From assembly GCA_963681505.1 (NCBI GenBank), contig OY811983.1, forward strand, positions 4,394,122-4,458,121: a DNA stretch of 64,000 nucleotides. The letters are read 5' to 3'. This DNA comes from Eunapius fragilis. Taxonomy: Eukaryota > Porifera > Demospongiae > Spongillida > Spongillidae. A model generated the notes under the pieces. It was not told the DNA's origin. It did not search any database and saw only the letters and a program-made list of their open reading frames with translations. This document shows positions 53,401-63,866 of this stretch, piece after piece; positions within the stretch are counted from its first letter, which is position 1; every line of letters begins with the position of its first letter. Made by a program: the position numbers and the translations under genes.

Positions 53401-53413
53401 CACTGTGTCATGA
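38408..53413 (+). CDS. EHBP1: EHBP1 homologue (EH-domain-binding protein; NT-C2, CH and bMERB domains)
   Basis: Nineteen exons: 38408-38511, 40643-40700, 43027-43122, 43270-43323, 43587-43768, 43895-43987, 44219-44246, 44816-44852, 45335-45452, 45546-45594, 46550-47668, 48783-48875, 49615-50226, 50363-50395, 51608-51731, 52238-52334, 52389-52462, 52738-52852 and 53335-53413; about 1054 residues, phases closed. The N-terminal C2 domain reads VGKKATKFQFTATYQ, ETKEWEFAV and SVFLKEGKAT. The CH domain has TTSWRNGLAFLAIIHYYKP and SIKENNK. A long Ser-rich linker (exons 11 and 13) follows, then a charged coiled coil. The C-terminal bMERB domain (LMQEWFGILNRKNKL) ends in the CaaX-like CTVS. The family links Rab8/10 and EHD proteins to actin in endocytic recycling. 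No NPF motif was seen in the exons read. Exon 11 could instead end at 47692. Confidence 0.95.
39926..40197. mobile_element. MITE, copy 2 (EHBP1 intron 1)
   Basis: Nearly base-for-base the same as 3546-3818, in the same orientation. It begins at GGATTTATCTGACC (the first bases of the TIR have changed) and ends GTCAGATAAATCCCTG. Confidence 0.85.
41479..41713. repeat. dispersed repeat, copy B (EHBP1 intron 2)
   Basis: Second copy of the 2139-2386 repeat. It starts GGAACAGTGTCCAGCAAAAT and ends GATTTTGCTGGATACTGTCC, near-complementary ends that support a TIR element. Confidence 0.6.
48221..48655. mobile_element. foldback element, same family, copy 2 (EHBP1 intron 11)
   Basis: The ends are TCTAATGTACT and AGTACATTAGA. 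The interior shares GTACAGGTCCTTTGGAGCTT, CCAAGCTCTAATTC and the AAATTTATTCAC border with 19510-19940 but differs around the hairpin tip. Confidence 0.8.
48921..49112. repeat. three tandem copies of a 60-75-bp unit (EHBP1 intron 12)
   Basis: TTGTATACAACTGAGCCACC followed by ATTTTAGCATCATTGTCAAG occurs three times in a row with almost no change. Spacer lengths between copies differ slightly. Confidence 0.9.
50800..51150. mobile_element. diverged foldback of the TPMT-intron family (EHBP1 intron 14)
   Basis: It shares GGGTTCAAAAC, GTGCCAATGATTTAGG, GAATCAAGCGGGAAAATG and AAATCAATAGTGACAGGAC with the elements at 57345-58998, in the same arm order. It is older and degraded. Confidence 0.6.
51236..51405. 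mobile_element. foldback hairpin (EHBP1 intron 14)
   Basis: AGAGAGGTTGCAGTGTCATC followed by GGCCATGTTTTTTGGTGTC is mirrored by GACACAAAAAACATGGCC and GATGACACTGCAACTTCTCT. The arms are about 60 bp with few mismatches. GTTACAG words repeat around the loop. Confidence 0.75.
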
Positions 53414-53464
53414 TTTTTTGTTCATTGTTTTGTCATATTGTTTGCATATATAATATGGCCACCT

Positions 53465-53470
53465 ATTAAA
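53465..53470 (+). terminator. candidate polyadenylation signal of EHBP1
   Basis: ATTAAA lies about 50 bases downstream of the EHBP1 stop codon. Confidence 0.4.
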
Positions 53471-54188
53471 ATTAGATTGACCAAGTGTCATTAACTATAA
53501 TCACTTCATGGGCTTTAATGCATTGTAAACAGATCTTAATGGTGAGGCTGATTGCTTAAACTTGCCATGCAAATGGGACTATCTGACAATGAAGCACTGA
53601 GTCAAATCTACTGCCTGCTGGGTGTTACATTAATGAGGCAGAATGCTAGAGCCATCCTGCTGAGTTGCCCCCATATTCCCCTTCATGAATGTTAATACAT
53701 AAATAACACACAAACGCAAAATTCATGTGGGCACCATCCTACTAAGGATGGCTGAAGAAATTGATCTTATGAGGCAAATGTTCAGCCTGCCGTAAAGATC
53801 ATTATAAAGACCGACTTTGGCTTGGAGCAGGCGATTGCCAGCCTAGATGCCAATTGAGCAAAACTTTTGATCAATTATTATTATTATTTTTATATTTATA
53901 TTATTTTTTAATTATTATTGACATGATACAAGATACAATTATAGGACATACAATTATTTTATTTATTATTATTATTATTATTATTAACCCTACAATTGTA
54001 GAAATAATACATGAACAGGAATACAAGATGCAGCAGAATACACTAATCAGAATAAATGCACTAAATAACGAATGCTATTATTAATACATACATACATATC
54101 CAGACACACTGAGACACACTGGCTATGAAAGTGACAATGAGGAACTATCCCCCTCCTGAAGGGAACAGCCACATCGTAAGAGGAGGGC

Positions 54189-55241
54189 TCAGGCATTGGC
54201 TCGCACAAGAGTCAAATTAAGGTGGCCATACAAGCTGCAGACAACCTTGGACTTGGGGGAGTTGGTCCTTGTGGCAAGATATGATGCAAGCCGTGAAAAA
54301 GCTTGCATCGCTTCGTTGCCCCAGGCTCCATATGACTCGGCCACAAGGGGAATACATGTCCACCCTAGCTCGGAACACTTGGCATCATTGGCAGAGTGCT
54401 TCCTTAGCTCAGCAGCAACCGCTGCTGACCCTGCTGTGCGACCCGCTTCAGAGATAAGAGTAGGGTTAAGCGGCGACACCACAGTAAGGTCAAAGGCAGC
54501 AGGCTTGCCACAGAGCCAATTGGAAGCTAGGATGTCAGCAGGGCGTGTGTTCCGAAGCTCATGTCCTAGTCCACTACCGGCCTCTGCCTTGGCGCTGATG
54601 CAGGCATGATGGCAGGTTTGAAGCACTACATCCCTGAGCTTGTTGTGCCTGGATACAGCATCACCACCTCTCTTACATGTTATTGCATGGTGACCTAGGG
54701 GATCCAAGGGATGTTCTGGACACAATGCACAGGGAGGTGAGCCAGGTGAGGTGTTTAGCCCCAGCCACCACTTGATGGCCATTTGGTGCTCGTTGGGGTC
54801 TAAGCTTAGACCCAGGCCTGGAGATGGTACTACAGAGAGCCAAGCAGAGGCATGGGGAGAGGAGATAGATAGGAGACGAGCCTTGTCAGCCACAGAGCTC
54901 TGGGATAGAAGAGAGTTAAATTGAATGTTTTCTAATGCAGCTGATAGAGGGTGTTGTCGGCAAGGAGAAGATGCAAGACTGTTAATATTAATTGCACTCT
55001 CAGGGGGAACACACCTATTGTAGGAATTGACCGCATCAGCCAGGAAATTATCTGATGGTGAGGCAAGGCCTGCAGTACTGATGGAGGCGATAAAGGCTGC
55101 ATTAGAGTGATGAGCTAGTGAACGAAGCCCCAGGCCACCTTTGCTTAAGCTCAACTGGGCCTGCATCCAAGAACTGTCAGTAGTGTCAATAGCTTGGCAC
55201 TCTGTGAAGGTGCACCTAACCTGCTCATCAAAGGCATGCAA
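54189..55241 (-). mobile_element. C-terminal part of a non-LTR-type retroelement ORF, 5'-truncated
   Basis: A 350-codon frame is open. It has no reverse-transcriptase core motif, so it is the region downstream of RT. It contains LSLSKGGLGLRSLAHHSN, a zinc-knuckle-like CALCPEHPLDPLGHHAITC followed by RHNKLRD, and a possible PD-(D/E)XK-like segment (PADIL, then AFDLTVVSPL about 15 residues later). This layout is familiar from retroelement C-termini in sponges and cnidarians. On its strand it is followed at 53880-53990 by a TAA/TTA-rich tract that could be the 3' tail. Related broken copies lie at 24.2-24.5 kb and 26.0-26.9 kb. The element class is an inference. Confidence 0.7.
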
Positions 55242-55749
55242 CTCAATTGTATGAAAACACTTTTGAATATGAATAAATCATTGTAGCATCTGAGTATAGC
55301 TGTCCCAGGTTACATGTAGCTTGAAAGCTTGATTCACCTGCCTCCATCTTCGAGTTGTAAGGCTTTTGTATCTGCTCCTTTTGAAACAAAACTTTTTTAC
55401 TTTTAATTCGCTAATTAACTGCCTTGAACTTTGCATTTTAAGCTACGTTTTCCAACAGAATAAACCATCTCTATTATATGAGTCTGAATACCATGCATTT
55501 AGGGGCATTGTACTAAAAGTTAATATAATGAAGTTCACATTATTGTGTGATTAGTTAACATTATATAATAATTATAAGTCACTAAAAAAAAAATTTATAC
55601 AAGTGTATAATAATGAAGTTCTGTCTACAGATTCACACACATTACTGAAAGATGGAAACATACATATGTAACTTGAAGGCATGGGGCATAACATATGATT
55701 ACCCTTGTTAATACACCACCAAGCAAATTCATATTGTGTCATAAATCGT

Positions 55750-55890
55750 AAAGGCGACCATACACTATGCAACAATGTTGCATGCAACTCAATGAATTAA
55801 ATTATATTTTCAGTAAAACATTTGTTTACTGATATTTTACTAGAATTCATAGTGTTGCGCGCAACATGTTGCCTAGTGTATGGTCGGCTT
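55750..55890. mobile_element. short TIR element
   Basis: AGGCGACCATACACTATGCA with ATGTTGC at the left is mirrored by GCAACATGTTGCCTAGTGTA and TGGTCGGCTT at the right; about 140 bp. The inner TTTTACT words also pair. Confidence 0.7.
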
Positions 55891-56298
55891 AAGTATCATA
55901 GCAAAAATACATATTTGAAACGTCAACCTAGGTAAGCATGCTGATATGCATGTGCTCTGTGACACTGATCAACAAATTGCTTTGCAGCTGATTATAATGA
56001 ATCACTTAAGCCACCACCTCAGTGATGTGTCTATAACAGGTTAAATTGGACAACAGGAACCTCTTGAATTATTGAAGCCCAGCCACCATATGATCTGTTG
56101 TGAAATTCACTACCATAGAACTGCAGGTTAGGTCTAACCGATGAAAGGGCAGTGATCTAAGAGGAAGTATATGGGACCATGGGTGGTGAATAAGTTGATG
56201 AATGCTAGTTTGCATGAATGTCCTGCACAGGAAAAAGTTATAAACGTCCAGGCAAGGTTTTTTTCAGGGTGATATTTCAACAAAAAAAAAAAAACCGG

Positions 56299-56540
56299 GA
56301 TTGATGTCTAGCATTTTAAAAAAAAAATCATGGGATTAAGCATACAGGGTGGGAGTAACATATAACTATGTTGAACAAAAACCACACTGAAGTGATGAAA
56401 AAAACTTTGTATTCATTGCTTCAATATGGCTTTTGTTTGACAAAACCAGGACAAACCATATGGTTTTTATGTTATTCCCACAACAGAAGCTTAATCCCAG
56501 GATGAATTATACGCTATTCCTATGCTAGACATCCAATCAG
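56299..56540. mobile_element. putative foldback element
   Basis: GGGATTGATGTCTAGCAT at the left pairs with ATGCTAGACATCCAATC at the right. Inner ATGGGATTAAGC pairs with GCTTAATCCCA and GGGAGTAACAT with ATGTTATTCCC. Confidence 0.65.
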
Positions 56541-56867
56541 GAAGGTTTGTTAAATGACCCTGAAAACCATTCTAACTTTTATCAGTGCTGAAAAAAGACA
56601 TAGCATTTTGCTAATTCCAAATCTGCTGATGACCAAGGGACTGGAAGAGGCAGAATTTGAGCCATGAATCATATTATGTTTGTGAACAAGTGTGGATAAT
56701 TGCATTGCTAGAGTTGTAAGTGATGCATGCATATATACACTTGTGCATTCCGGCAGTTATTTGTCAGCATCATACAATGAAATGAGAAACCCATGAAATA
56801 ATATCAAGAAATTGTGCATTATATAATTACCAAGGGTCTGCAAATGCACATTGTCTAAAACAATACA

Positions 56868-59800
56868 TTACAGCCTTGTTAGCACATGAACTGGCCTAAA
56901 GGCATATGAAAGCTTAAACCTCTCAGTAAAATATGTTCCTGTTGCATCAATGGACTCAATTAGTTCCACATCAAAATGCTGTTTGAATAAGTCCTTAACT
57001 GTTGAATTAGGGACAGAAAACGGGTGTGCTTTGCGCTTTGACTGGTCATACTCCCACGTTGCCATCAAGATTTTGCCTCCAGGTTTCATGAGTGTAGCGA
57101 GAAGGCTGGCATATCTCTCACGATCTTCCACATTAAGAGCTACAATAGAATTACAATCCCAAACACAATCAAATCTTTCTGTATAACTGCTTGTAAAGTT
57201 GAAAATATCACCAACATATATTTTGATATTGCGGTCAGTGGCTGAATAGATAGTGTAGTTTGCATCTCCTAATGGGAGAAATTGTGCATGTAAATCTGTG
57301 GCATGCATAGAAATACGTACAGTACAAAAAAGTGATTACAGAATGTTCTACAAGAAAATGGGTCTTGTGGATATATATATATATATAGCATCCAAATCAA
57401 ATCAATATATGAAATATTAACGCTATCGGGTTGCTATTTATAACACAACATACCACATCATTGCTATATGCGAAAATCCATTTTGGTGTCTTATGGAAGT
57501 GGGGTACTGACGTTACAAGGTCAGATACCATATAGTTCCAAAAAGTCACATGTTCAGGTAGGAACATTAAAATCGCTTCAATTTCGTTAAGTACGTAGAA
57601 GGATGTGTACTGTTCGTTAATTTTTACTTTATTCATTATGGAGATAAAGCTGTGCAAAGTGTTTGCAAGCAATTCGCACCAGTAATTTTGGCAATTCAAT
57701 GTATGGGAAGCGGGTGCCAATTCATTGGCACGAATCCAGTGGGAAATCGTGCACACACTTTGCACAACTATATCTCAATAAAGGATGAAGTAAAAATTAA
57801 CGAACAGGACAAATCAATAGTGACAGGACCCTTCTATGTACATACCGAATTTGAAGTGATTTGAACACTCCTACCTGATAATGTGGCTATTTGGAACCAC
57901 ATGGGGTATTGGACCTTGTAACATCGGTACCCTGCATCAGTAAGACACCAAAATGTATTTTAAAATATAGCAGGGGTGTGGTATGTAGTGTTAAAATAGG
58001 AACCTTGTAGTGTTAATTTTTTGGAAGATATATTGATTTGATTTGGATGCTATATATATAAATATAAATCCACAAGGCCCATTTTCTCATAGAACTTTCC
58101 ATATATATATGGAACGTTCTATGGGAAAATGGGTCTTGTCGATTTATATATATAACATAAAAAGCAAATCGATATATCTTCAAAAATATTAATGGTATCG
58201 GGTTCCTATTTTAAACACAACATACCACACCATTACTATATGTGAAAATCCATTTTGGTGACTTACTCATGCGGAGTACTGACGTTACAAGGTCTGATAC
58301 CCCATAGGGTTCAAAACGGCCACATCTTCAGGTAGGAGCATCGAAATCGATTCAAATTCGGTACGTACGTAGAAGGGTCCTGTTGCTGTTCTGTTCATTA
58401 ATTTTTACTTTATCTGTTATGGAGATATAGCTGTGCAAAGTGCGTCCACGGTTTCCCGCTCGATTCACGCCAATGATTTAGGTACTCGCTTCCCATGCAT
58501 TGAATGTAGGACACACTCAAAACGTAGTACAAGTTCATCTTCACTTTTGAAGCCTAGTGCTAGTTCACCTTCACTCTTAGAAGGAAATAATGAGGGCCAG
58601 TTGGTAATTCACTGGTGTGAATCGAGCAGGAAACCATGCACACACTTTGCACAGCTATATCTCCGTAACGAATAAAGTAAAAATTAACGAACAGAACAAA
58701 TCAATAGCAACAGGACCCTTCTACATATATACCGAATTTGAATCGATTTGGACGACTCCTATCTGAAGATGTGGCCATTATGAACTCTATGGGGTATCAG
58801 ACCTTGTAACATTGGTACTCCGCAAGTAGGACACCAACATGGATTTTCACATATGTGTGGTATGTTGTGTTAAAATAGGAACCTGACAGCGTTAATATTT
58901 TGGGAGATGTATCGATTTGCTTTTTATGCTATATAAATATAGAAATATATAAATATATAAATCCACAAGACCGATTTTCCCATATAACGTTCCATATATA
59001 TATACGGATGGGGGTTGGGGAATGGGTTAAGATAAAAAAATTACAGCTGGTCAGCATTACGCAAGCTTAATAGAGTGCACGCCTCGTAATTTCAACACAA
59101 AAATTGGGGTGCTTGTAACAGATCCGTCAAAGAGCTAAGTGTAGGTGAAAGAGCTATGTACAATAAAGGAAGTCTTATATGAGACAGTTCCTACAATCAA
59201 GTGCTTGTTTTGACTGCCAACATGTTATGATGCCTGCTATTGGTTTGAGCAAGATAAAGCACTCGGCACCTCAATGGAGGGCTTCTGAAATTACAATGTG
59301 CACATTTACCTAATAGAAAAGAATTGATTATACAAGTCAGAAATTATGACGATTAGAAAATGTATTGCAATCACATGCATTTATGGATACGTACTACAGA
59401 TACTACATACTCTGCACATAAAAGTATATTTCTTTCCACACACACACACACACCCACAATACATGCTTATGTATAAATATTAGCAGGAAGAATGCCAAAA
59501 TGTAAAATAAATCATCCATGTCAGTAATTTACTCTACCAACTAATAATACACATATACATGTGTAGCAGCAACATTGGCGCATGTAGTACCTTATCATGA
59601 AAACAATGTACAAACCTGAAGTAGAGTAAGGAATTTTATTCTCTTCAAAAAATTGCTTAGCAGCTACTTCTGATAGTTCACAGCCCATAACAGTGTGTCC
59701 CTTCTCATTTAGCCATATGAGATCCAAGGTTTTACCACACAAAGGAACAAAAATAGAACATCCGGATTTTCCACTGATAACTCTGTCCACATGTGCCTGT

Positions 59801-60641
59801 ATATACAACATGGACATGTACAATAACAGTCAATGCCCATTGATAACTTTGTCTACATATGCCTGTACATACAAAGTATACATGTACAGATGAAAATAAA
59901 AGCTGGTAGTTTTTGGAGTGGATTCTTACTGAGGTAGGAGGTTGGGAGTGTTGGAACTGGGTAATAATATTCATCAGGACTATATAGGACCTGATACTTA
60001 TTTATCAGAAATGGGTTCAATTTAGAGTGCCTCAGCTGCTGCTAATATAGCACTCCCTGCTGCAATGCAAGCACACTCCAGTGGGTGTGCGAGAACAGAT
60101 CTCACTGAGCTTAATAAATTATACTGCATGTAATTAAAGATTGGCAAACTTATAATTGGTAGTATAGTTAAATGTTGAATGAAGTGTTTGTTTTTCTACA
60201 GCACCATTCAGTATTCCCAGCTAATGCGCCAAGGGTATGGTACTTTATAACTTGCGTGGGAACACTTTTTATAAACTCTTCAATAGAAGTGATATGCCTG
60301 GGTGCTTTAGAAGAACTGGAACACTTGCTGCAGGACATGAATTTATATATAGGTGGGCCGGCCGGCGTTTAAGATAAAAAAATAAGATAAAAAAAAATAA
60401 AATAAAAACTCTAATGCGCAGAAGCTAACTTGAACTATGCGCACGCAATGAATGGCAATGTACTAGTAACTGGTACCGTAGGCAGCTTAGGCTATCTTAG
60501 TTCCAACAGGAGAGAGAACGGTAGTTTAAACTCACGTACCTGTAATACACTGTCTACTACAGTTTTATGCCACGCAGTTTCTCCTGTGTTCCACCGTGTT
60601 AACCAGTAATTCTGATCATGGCTCTCGAGCTGTTGTTCCAT
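56868..60641 (-). CDS. TPMT: thiopurine S-methyltransferase-like (TPMT family), complete
   Basis: Three exons: 60540-60641, 59616-59796 and 56868-57295, giving 236 residues (human TPMT 245) with closed phases. The start MEQQLESHDQNYWLTRWNTG matches the family's LEEWQDKWVNGKT region and continues TAWHKT. The SAM-binding motif I is FVPLCGKTLDLIWLNEKGHT followed by GCELSE, as in human FFPLCGKAVEM. Later blocks are FDCVWDCNSIVALNVEDRER, MKPGGKILMATWEYD and HPFSVPNSTV. The enzyme would be a cytosolic SAM-dependent methyltransferase; the substrate in this animal is unknown. Intron 2 (57296-59615) is filled by two adjacent foldback elements, one carrying an EHBP1 fragment. Confidence 0.93.
57345..58098. 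mobile_element. about 750-bp foldback element in TPMT intron 2, without cargo
   Basis: Long arms mirror each other: ACAAGAAAATGGGTCTTGT, TCGGGTTGCTATTTATAACA and ACGTTACAAGGTCAGATACC on the left, and their complements in reverse order to 58098. The tip reads CAATTCAATGTATGGGAAGC. This is the ordinary member against which the neighbouring copy can be compared. Confidence 0.8.
58099..58998. mobile_element. about 900-bp foldback element in TPMT intron 2 carrying an EHBP1 exon fragment
   Basis: The arms are about 400 bp each. The left terminus TGGAACGTTCTATGGGAAAA pairs with the right terminus TTTTCCCATATAACGTTCCA. At the tip, instead of the family's usual bases, 97 bp at 58507-58603 match EHBP1 exon 11. 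It lies immediately beside the cargo-free element 57345-58098. Confidence 0.85.
58507..58603 (+). pseudogene. captured fragment of EHBP1 exon 11
   Basis: It is the same as EHBP1 coding bases 47290-47416 except for one substitution (C to G) and one 30-bp internal deletion. The reading frame of the source is kept: RTHSK, STSSSSLL, KPSASSPSLLEGNNEGQL. It has the same strand as EHBP1 and is antisense to TPMT. Confidence 0.92.
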
Positions 60642-61359
60642 GACTGTCCCTGTCTCCCACAATGGACGAGTTGCGCGTAAGGTACAAAGAATTTAATCAT
60701 TCTTAATTATTACATCCGGACTGCTACTGTTTGAACGGAGCTCAACGTGTAATACCGCCATCCTTGGGAAACCTTACTAACGTTGACGATAGAGAATCTA
60801 TAGTCGAATTAGCTGCTTATTGGCCTCTCGGTTTTTTGCCCTCTTGAGGGGGGAAGGGGGGGGGGGGGGGCGACGATTGTTATTCGCTTCGCTATTTGGA
60901 AAATGTCTAATGGCGCAAACGCGATGGTGAGGCATTTTATCCCCTGGCTGTAAGTTAAACACAGTAAGCTAGTCAGATAGCTGCCTTTCTAGGTTAGTAG
61001 GGAATCTATGAAAGGAGGCATTTGGATCGCCGGATTTGCTGTTGTCACACACTCGGCACCATGTGTCGGGCATAGCAGCTGTTTATTCTGTAACATCGGC
61101 ACCATCAAGCATGCAGCAATTCTGTGACAACATCCACCTTTAAACAACCTCCACTTCTGCAGCTGATGTCGGAGAACAACTAGTGAGCGACTATCAAGTG
61201 CATGAGTTGTCCAACAATGTTGACGATGCCTCACAGTCAGGCGCATTACCCATCGATGGGTTCAATCTAGCTCCCTTCAGACTGAATCATTAGTTAATGC
61301 TCCCAGAGTAACTCCACGTATAGAGTATCTAGAAACTCAAAATACTTCCAGAAACGAAT

Positions 61360-61599
61360 ATGCACCTACAAAGATTAACTTCAGGATCGAACTTGTGTGA
61401 TTGCCTAGTTAGAGTCTATACTGGGTTCATATTTTTTTGGCCTTCTACAACTCCCTTGGTCCAGTTGTTAATGATCGGCAGTACTGAGAGTCAAAGGAGG
61501 GCGCTCATGTACGGAATTGATCCTAAAAAACAACTGTTTATGGCGTTGGTGAAGCTAAGGCTAAATCTCATGACTAAACATTACCGTTCCTTGGGTTGA
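61360..61599 (+). pseudogene. fragment of a DDE transposase N-terminal helix-turn-helix region
   Basis: The reading contains VRVYTGFIFFW, a spacer, then DPKKQLFMALVKLRLNL. This resembles the YTG ... LSPEDELLLVLVRLRLGL arrangement before the DDE domain of THAP/HTH_Tnp_4-type transposases. The frame ends soon after and no DDE catalytic block was found, so it is a broken copy. Confidence 0.5.
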
Positions 61600-61894
61600 C
61601 AACTTTAAGACATAGACTAGTATAGTAGCAGTTCGGACGTGACGTCACGTTCAATCAAATGTTTAATCAACATTCCATCGCTTACGCCCATTGTTTGCTG
61701 CGGTTTGGCGCTAGTATATAAACATCGACATTAGGGTAATAATCCCCGGTTGACGAAATTGTGGACTCCACCTCTCGTATATGCAACACATATGTAATAC
61801 ACATCTCCTTCAGAAGTTAACACATGCAATTAGACAATAGCGGAAGTGATTCGCGCAATCTGATTGGTCAATTGCAGGCGGTAGAAACCTAGAG

Positions 61895-62092
61895 AGGGAC
61901 TCTTAAGTGCCAGTGGGGGGGAAGGGGAGGATTCTAAGTGCCCCGGGCACTTAGAATCCCTCCCGTTATCATTATCGCGTTGCGCGATAATGTATTGGTT
62001 GCTACGTATGCGTTGCTATTGTCTAAATTGGTTAGACGCTGAAACCGAGGGATCTACGTGATTTAGAATCCCCTCGGGCCCTTAATAATAAT
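61895..62092. repeat. palindrome-rich repeat related to 10930-11075
   Basis: GATTCTAAGTGCCCCGGGCA then CTTAGAATCCC is a palindrome around 61942. TTATCGCGTTGCGCGATAA is another. GAGGGATCTACGTGATTTAG at about 62047 matches the MITE at 10930. Confidence 0.6.
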
Positions 62093-62726
62093 AATCCATA
62101 ATTTGTTAAGTCTAGAAAAGGGTCTGGTGCCCACATTAGAGGGACATACAGACCTTTCTATGATTTATTTGATTTGGTAAATAATCAGTCTTTCTTTGGG
62201 GTAGAGACATGTACGTGGAAGCGATGATCATCATTACGTCTGGGTGCGAGATTGAGGCGTTACATAAATTCACAAATGGACTACTTTATGATATAATGCG
62301 TATGCATTGAAACGATTTAACATATCCTCTGTACATAAAAAAAAGAAACGTTGAGATTGTGATGAGACCAGTTTGATCTATAAATAAGTCTGTATCTCGA
62401 TCATGCAACAATAGAATAGTTTGTTTTGTACTTGATCTCTGACAGATATATTAAAAAGGCCCTTTATTTGATTCTTGAAATGATCTGTTTCAATGTATGG
62501 GACAGGGTAGACTGTAAGGGGATGTCTAGTTGGTATAGTTGTGCCATTGTTATCATGACCCAGGGTCATATTTCAACTCCATCTGAGGTTGCAATGTATA
62601 AGATGTTAATCAAACAACACAATTGGACTGCCTTCAGATACTTATTAGTGTTACCATATTCCGACAGTGTAGCTGGGGTGGCAAACCCGCGTATGTTCGT
62701 ACACTAGTCAGAGAAATACTGGTTTG

Positions 62727-62753
62727 CCCCCCCCCCCCCCCCCCCCCCCCCCC
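62727..62753 (+). repeat. poly-C tract
   Basis: Run of 27 C. Its length is unreliable and may be an assembly weak point. Confidence 0.9.
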
Positions 62754-63609
62754 AGCCAATCTGCTACTGATAGTTAGCATAACCGTAGTCAGCTCTGTGC
62801 ATCATGCAATAATATGTACTTCTGGTATCAAATTTAACATGTATACATATACCATAATAACATGCTATAAAACTTACGATCACAATTTAAATACAATAAC
62901 TAATGACATAATGATATCCAGTTCATTACTTCAGAGCTTGAATTATCAAACCAGCACACTGGCTCAGCTGTTAGGAGAGAAAGCAAGGAAAATAGATAAA
63001 TGGTTCTACATTGAAAAATACCTTTGTTGGGTCCACAACGTTGCATAGTGGCTCAAAAAGTGACAGTAAGTCCAATGGCCTTGCAGATCGTTTCACAAGT
63101 GCTCTATCAATTGAGATCTGTGGATATATAATACAAGAACTCTTCATGGACCCAAAAAATTTCAACGATTATGACAGATTACTAGAAAAGAAGGAATCCC
63201 AAAACAGCCCAGCGGTATCAAGGCAGGTAACATTAAAAATAGCAGCAAGAAGGGGTACTTGGACATTAACCCACCATTAGGAAAGTAAAATACACTAAGG
63301 ATAGACCATGATGATATAATTTGTTTTTGTTTCTACCAAAAGTGCTACAATTAAACTGAAATTGTTAACTAAAAACTAGGAACACGTGATTTTTCATGTT
63401 TGCAAGTTTTCCGGTTAGAAATACTCAGGCAATTCAATTGCTTTGGGAATATATATGAAACACCTACCAGTGCTTGCTGCCAAATGTTACGAACATGCAA
63501 TACCTGCAAAAGCCACATATATACACTGTAAGGAGGAGAAGCAATGGAACTAGAGCAAAGGAATTGAATAAGAAACACCCCCTATTAAGAAACAATGGAT
63601 AAACTTAAA

Positions 63610-63866
63610 ACAAGTAACTAGTTAAAACATTCTCTATGAGAAAGTTGGTGGTATATAGGATTTGAAGGCAATAGTGGTGTAAAAAGCAAGGAAACAAGGT
63701 CTTATCAGAAGGGAAAATGCAATAGAGCACATTTGTTGTATATGTGCTAAATATAGGATTATTACATTTTCCCATTTGAAAAGACCTTGTTTCCTTGCTT
63801 TTTACACCACTATTGCCTTCAAATCCTATATACCACCAACTTTATCATAATGTTATTAGTTACTTG
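63610..63866. mobile_element. foldback element with perfect 63-bp inner arms
   Basis: Bases 63641-63703 are exactly the reverse complement of 63781-63843. Outside this, CAAGTAACTAGTTAAAACAT pairs imperfectly with ATGTTATTAGTTACTTG, and inside GGGAAAATG pairs with CATTTTCCC. The near-perfect arms point to a young insertion or to gene conversion between arms. Confidence 0.85.

Larger units (their letters stand above)
53414..56867. other. EHBP1-TPMT convergent intergenic region
   Basis: It holds the EHBP1 3' UTR, AT-rich TTA/TAT repeats (53870-53990), the retroelement ORF, two hairpin MITEs and the TPMT 3' UTR. No further host gene was recognised. Confidence 0.6.

Noticed and set aside
54196-54609. 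137-codon plus-strand frame
   Set aside because: Shadow of the minus-strand retroelement ORF, which has recognisable motifs.
58433-58675. 80-codon frame containing RTHSK...LLEGNNEG that looks like part of an EHBP1 paralogue
   Set aside because: Only 97 bp match EHBP1, and both sides are arms of a foldback element. It is captured cargo, not a gene.
62623-63280. Overlapping plus-strand frames of 141 and 89 codons after the poly-C tract
   Set aside because: No family resemblance and the first crosses a homopolymer; possibly a decayed element, not supportable as a gene.
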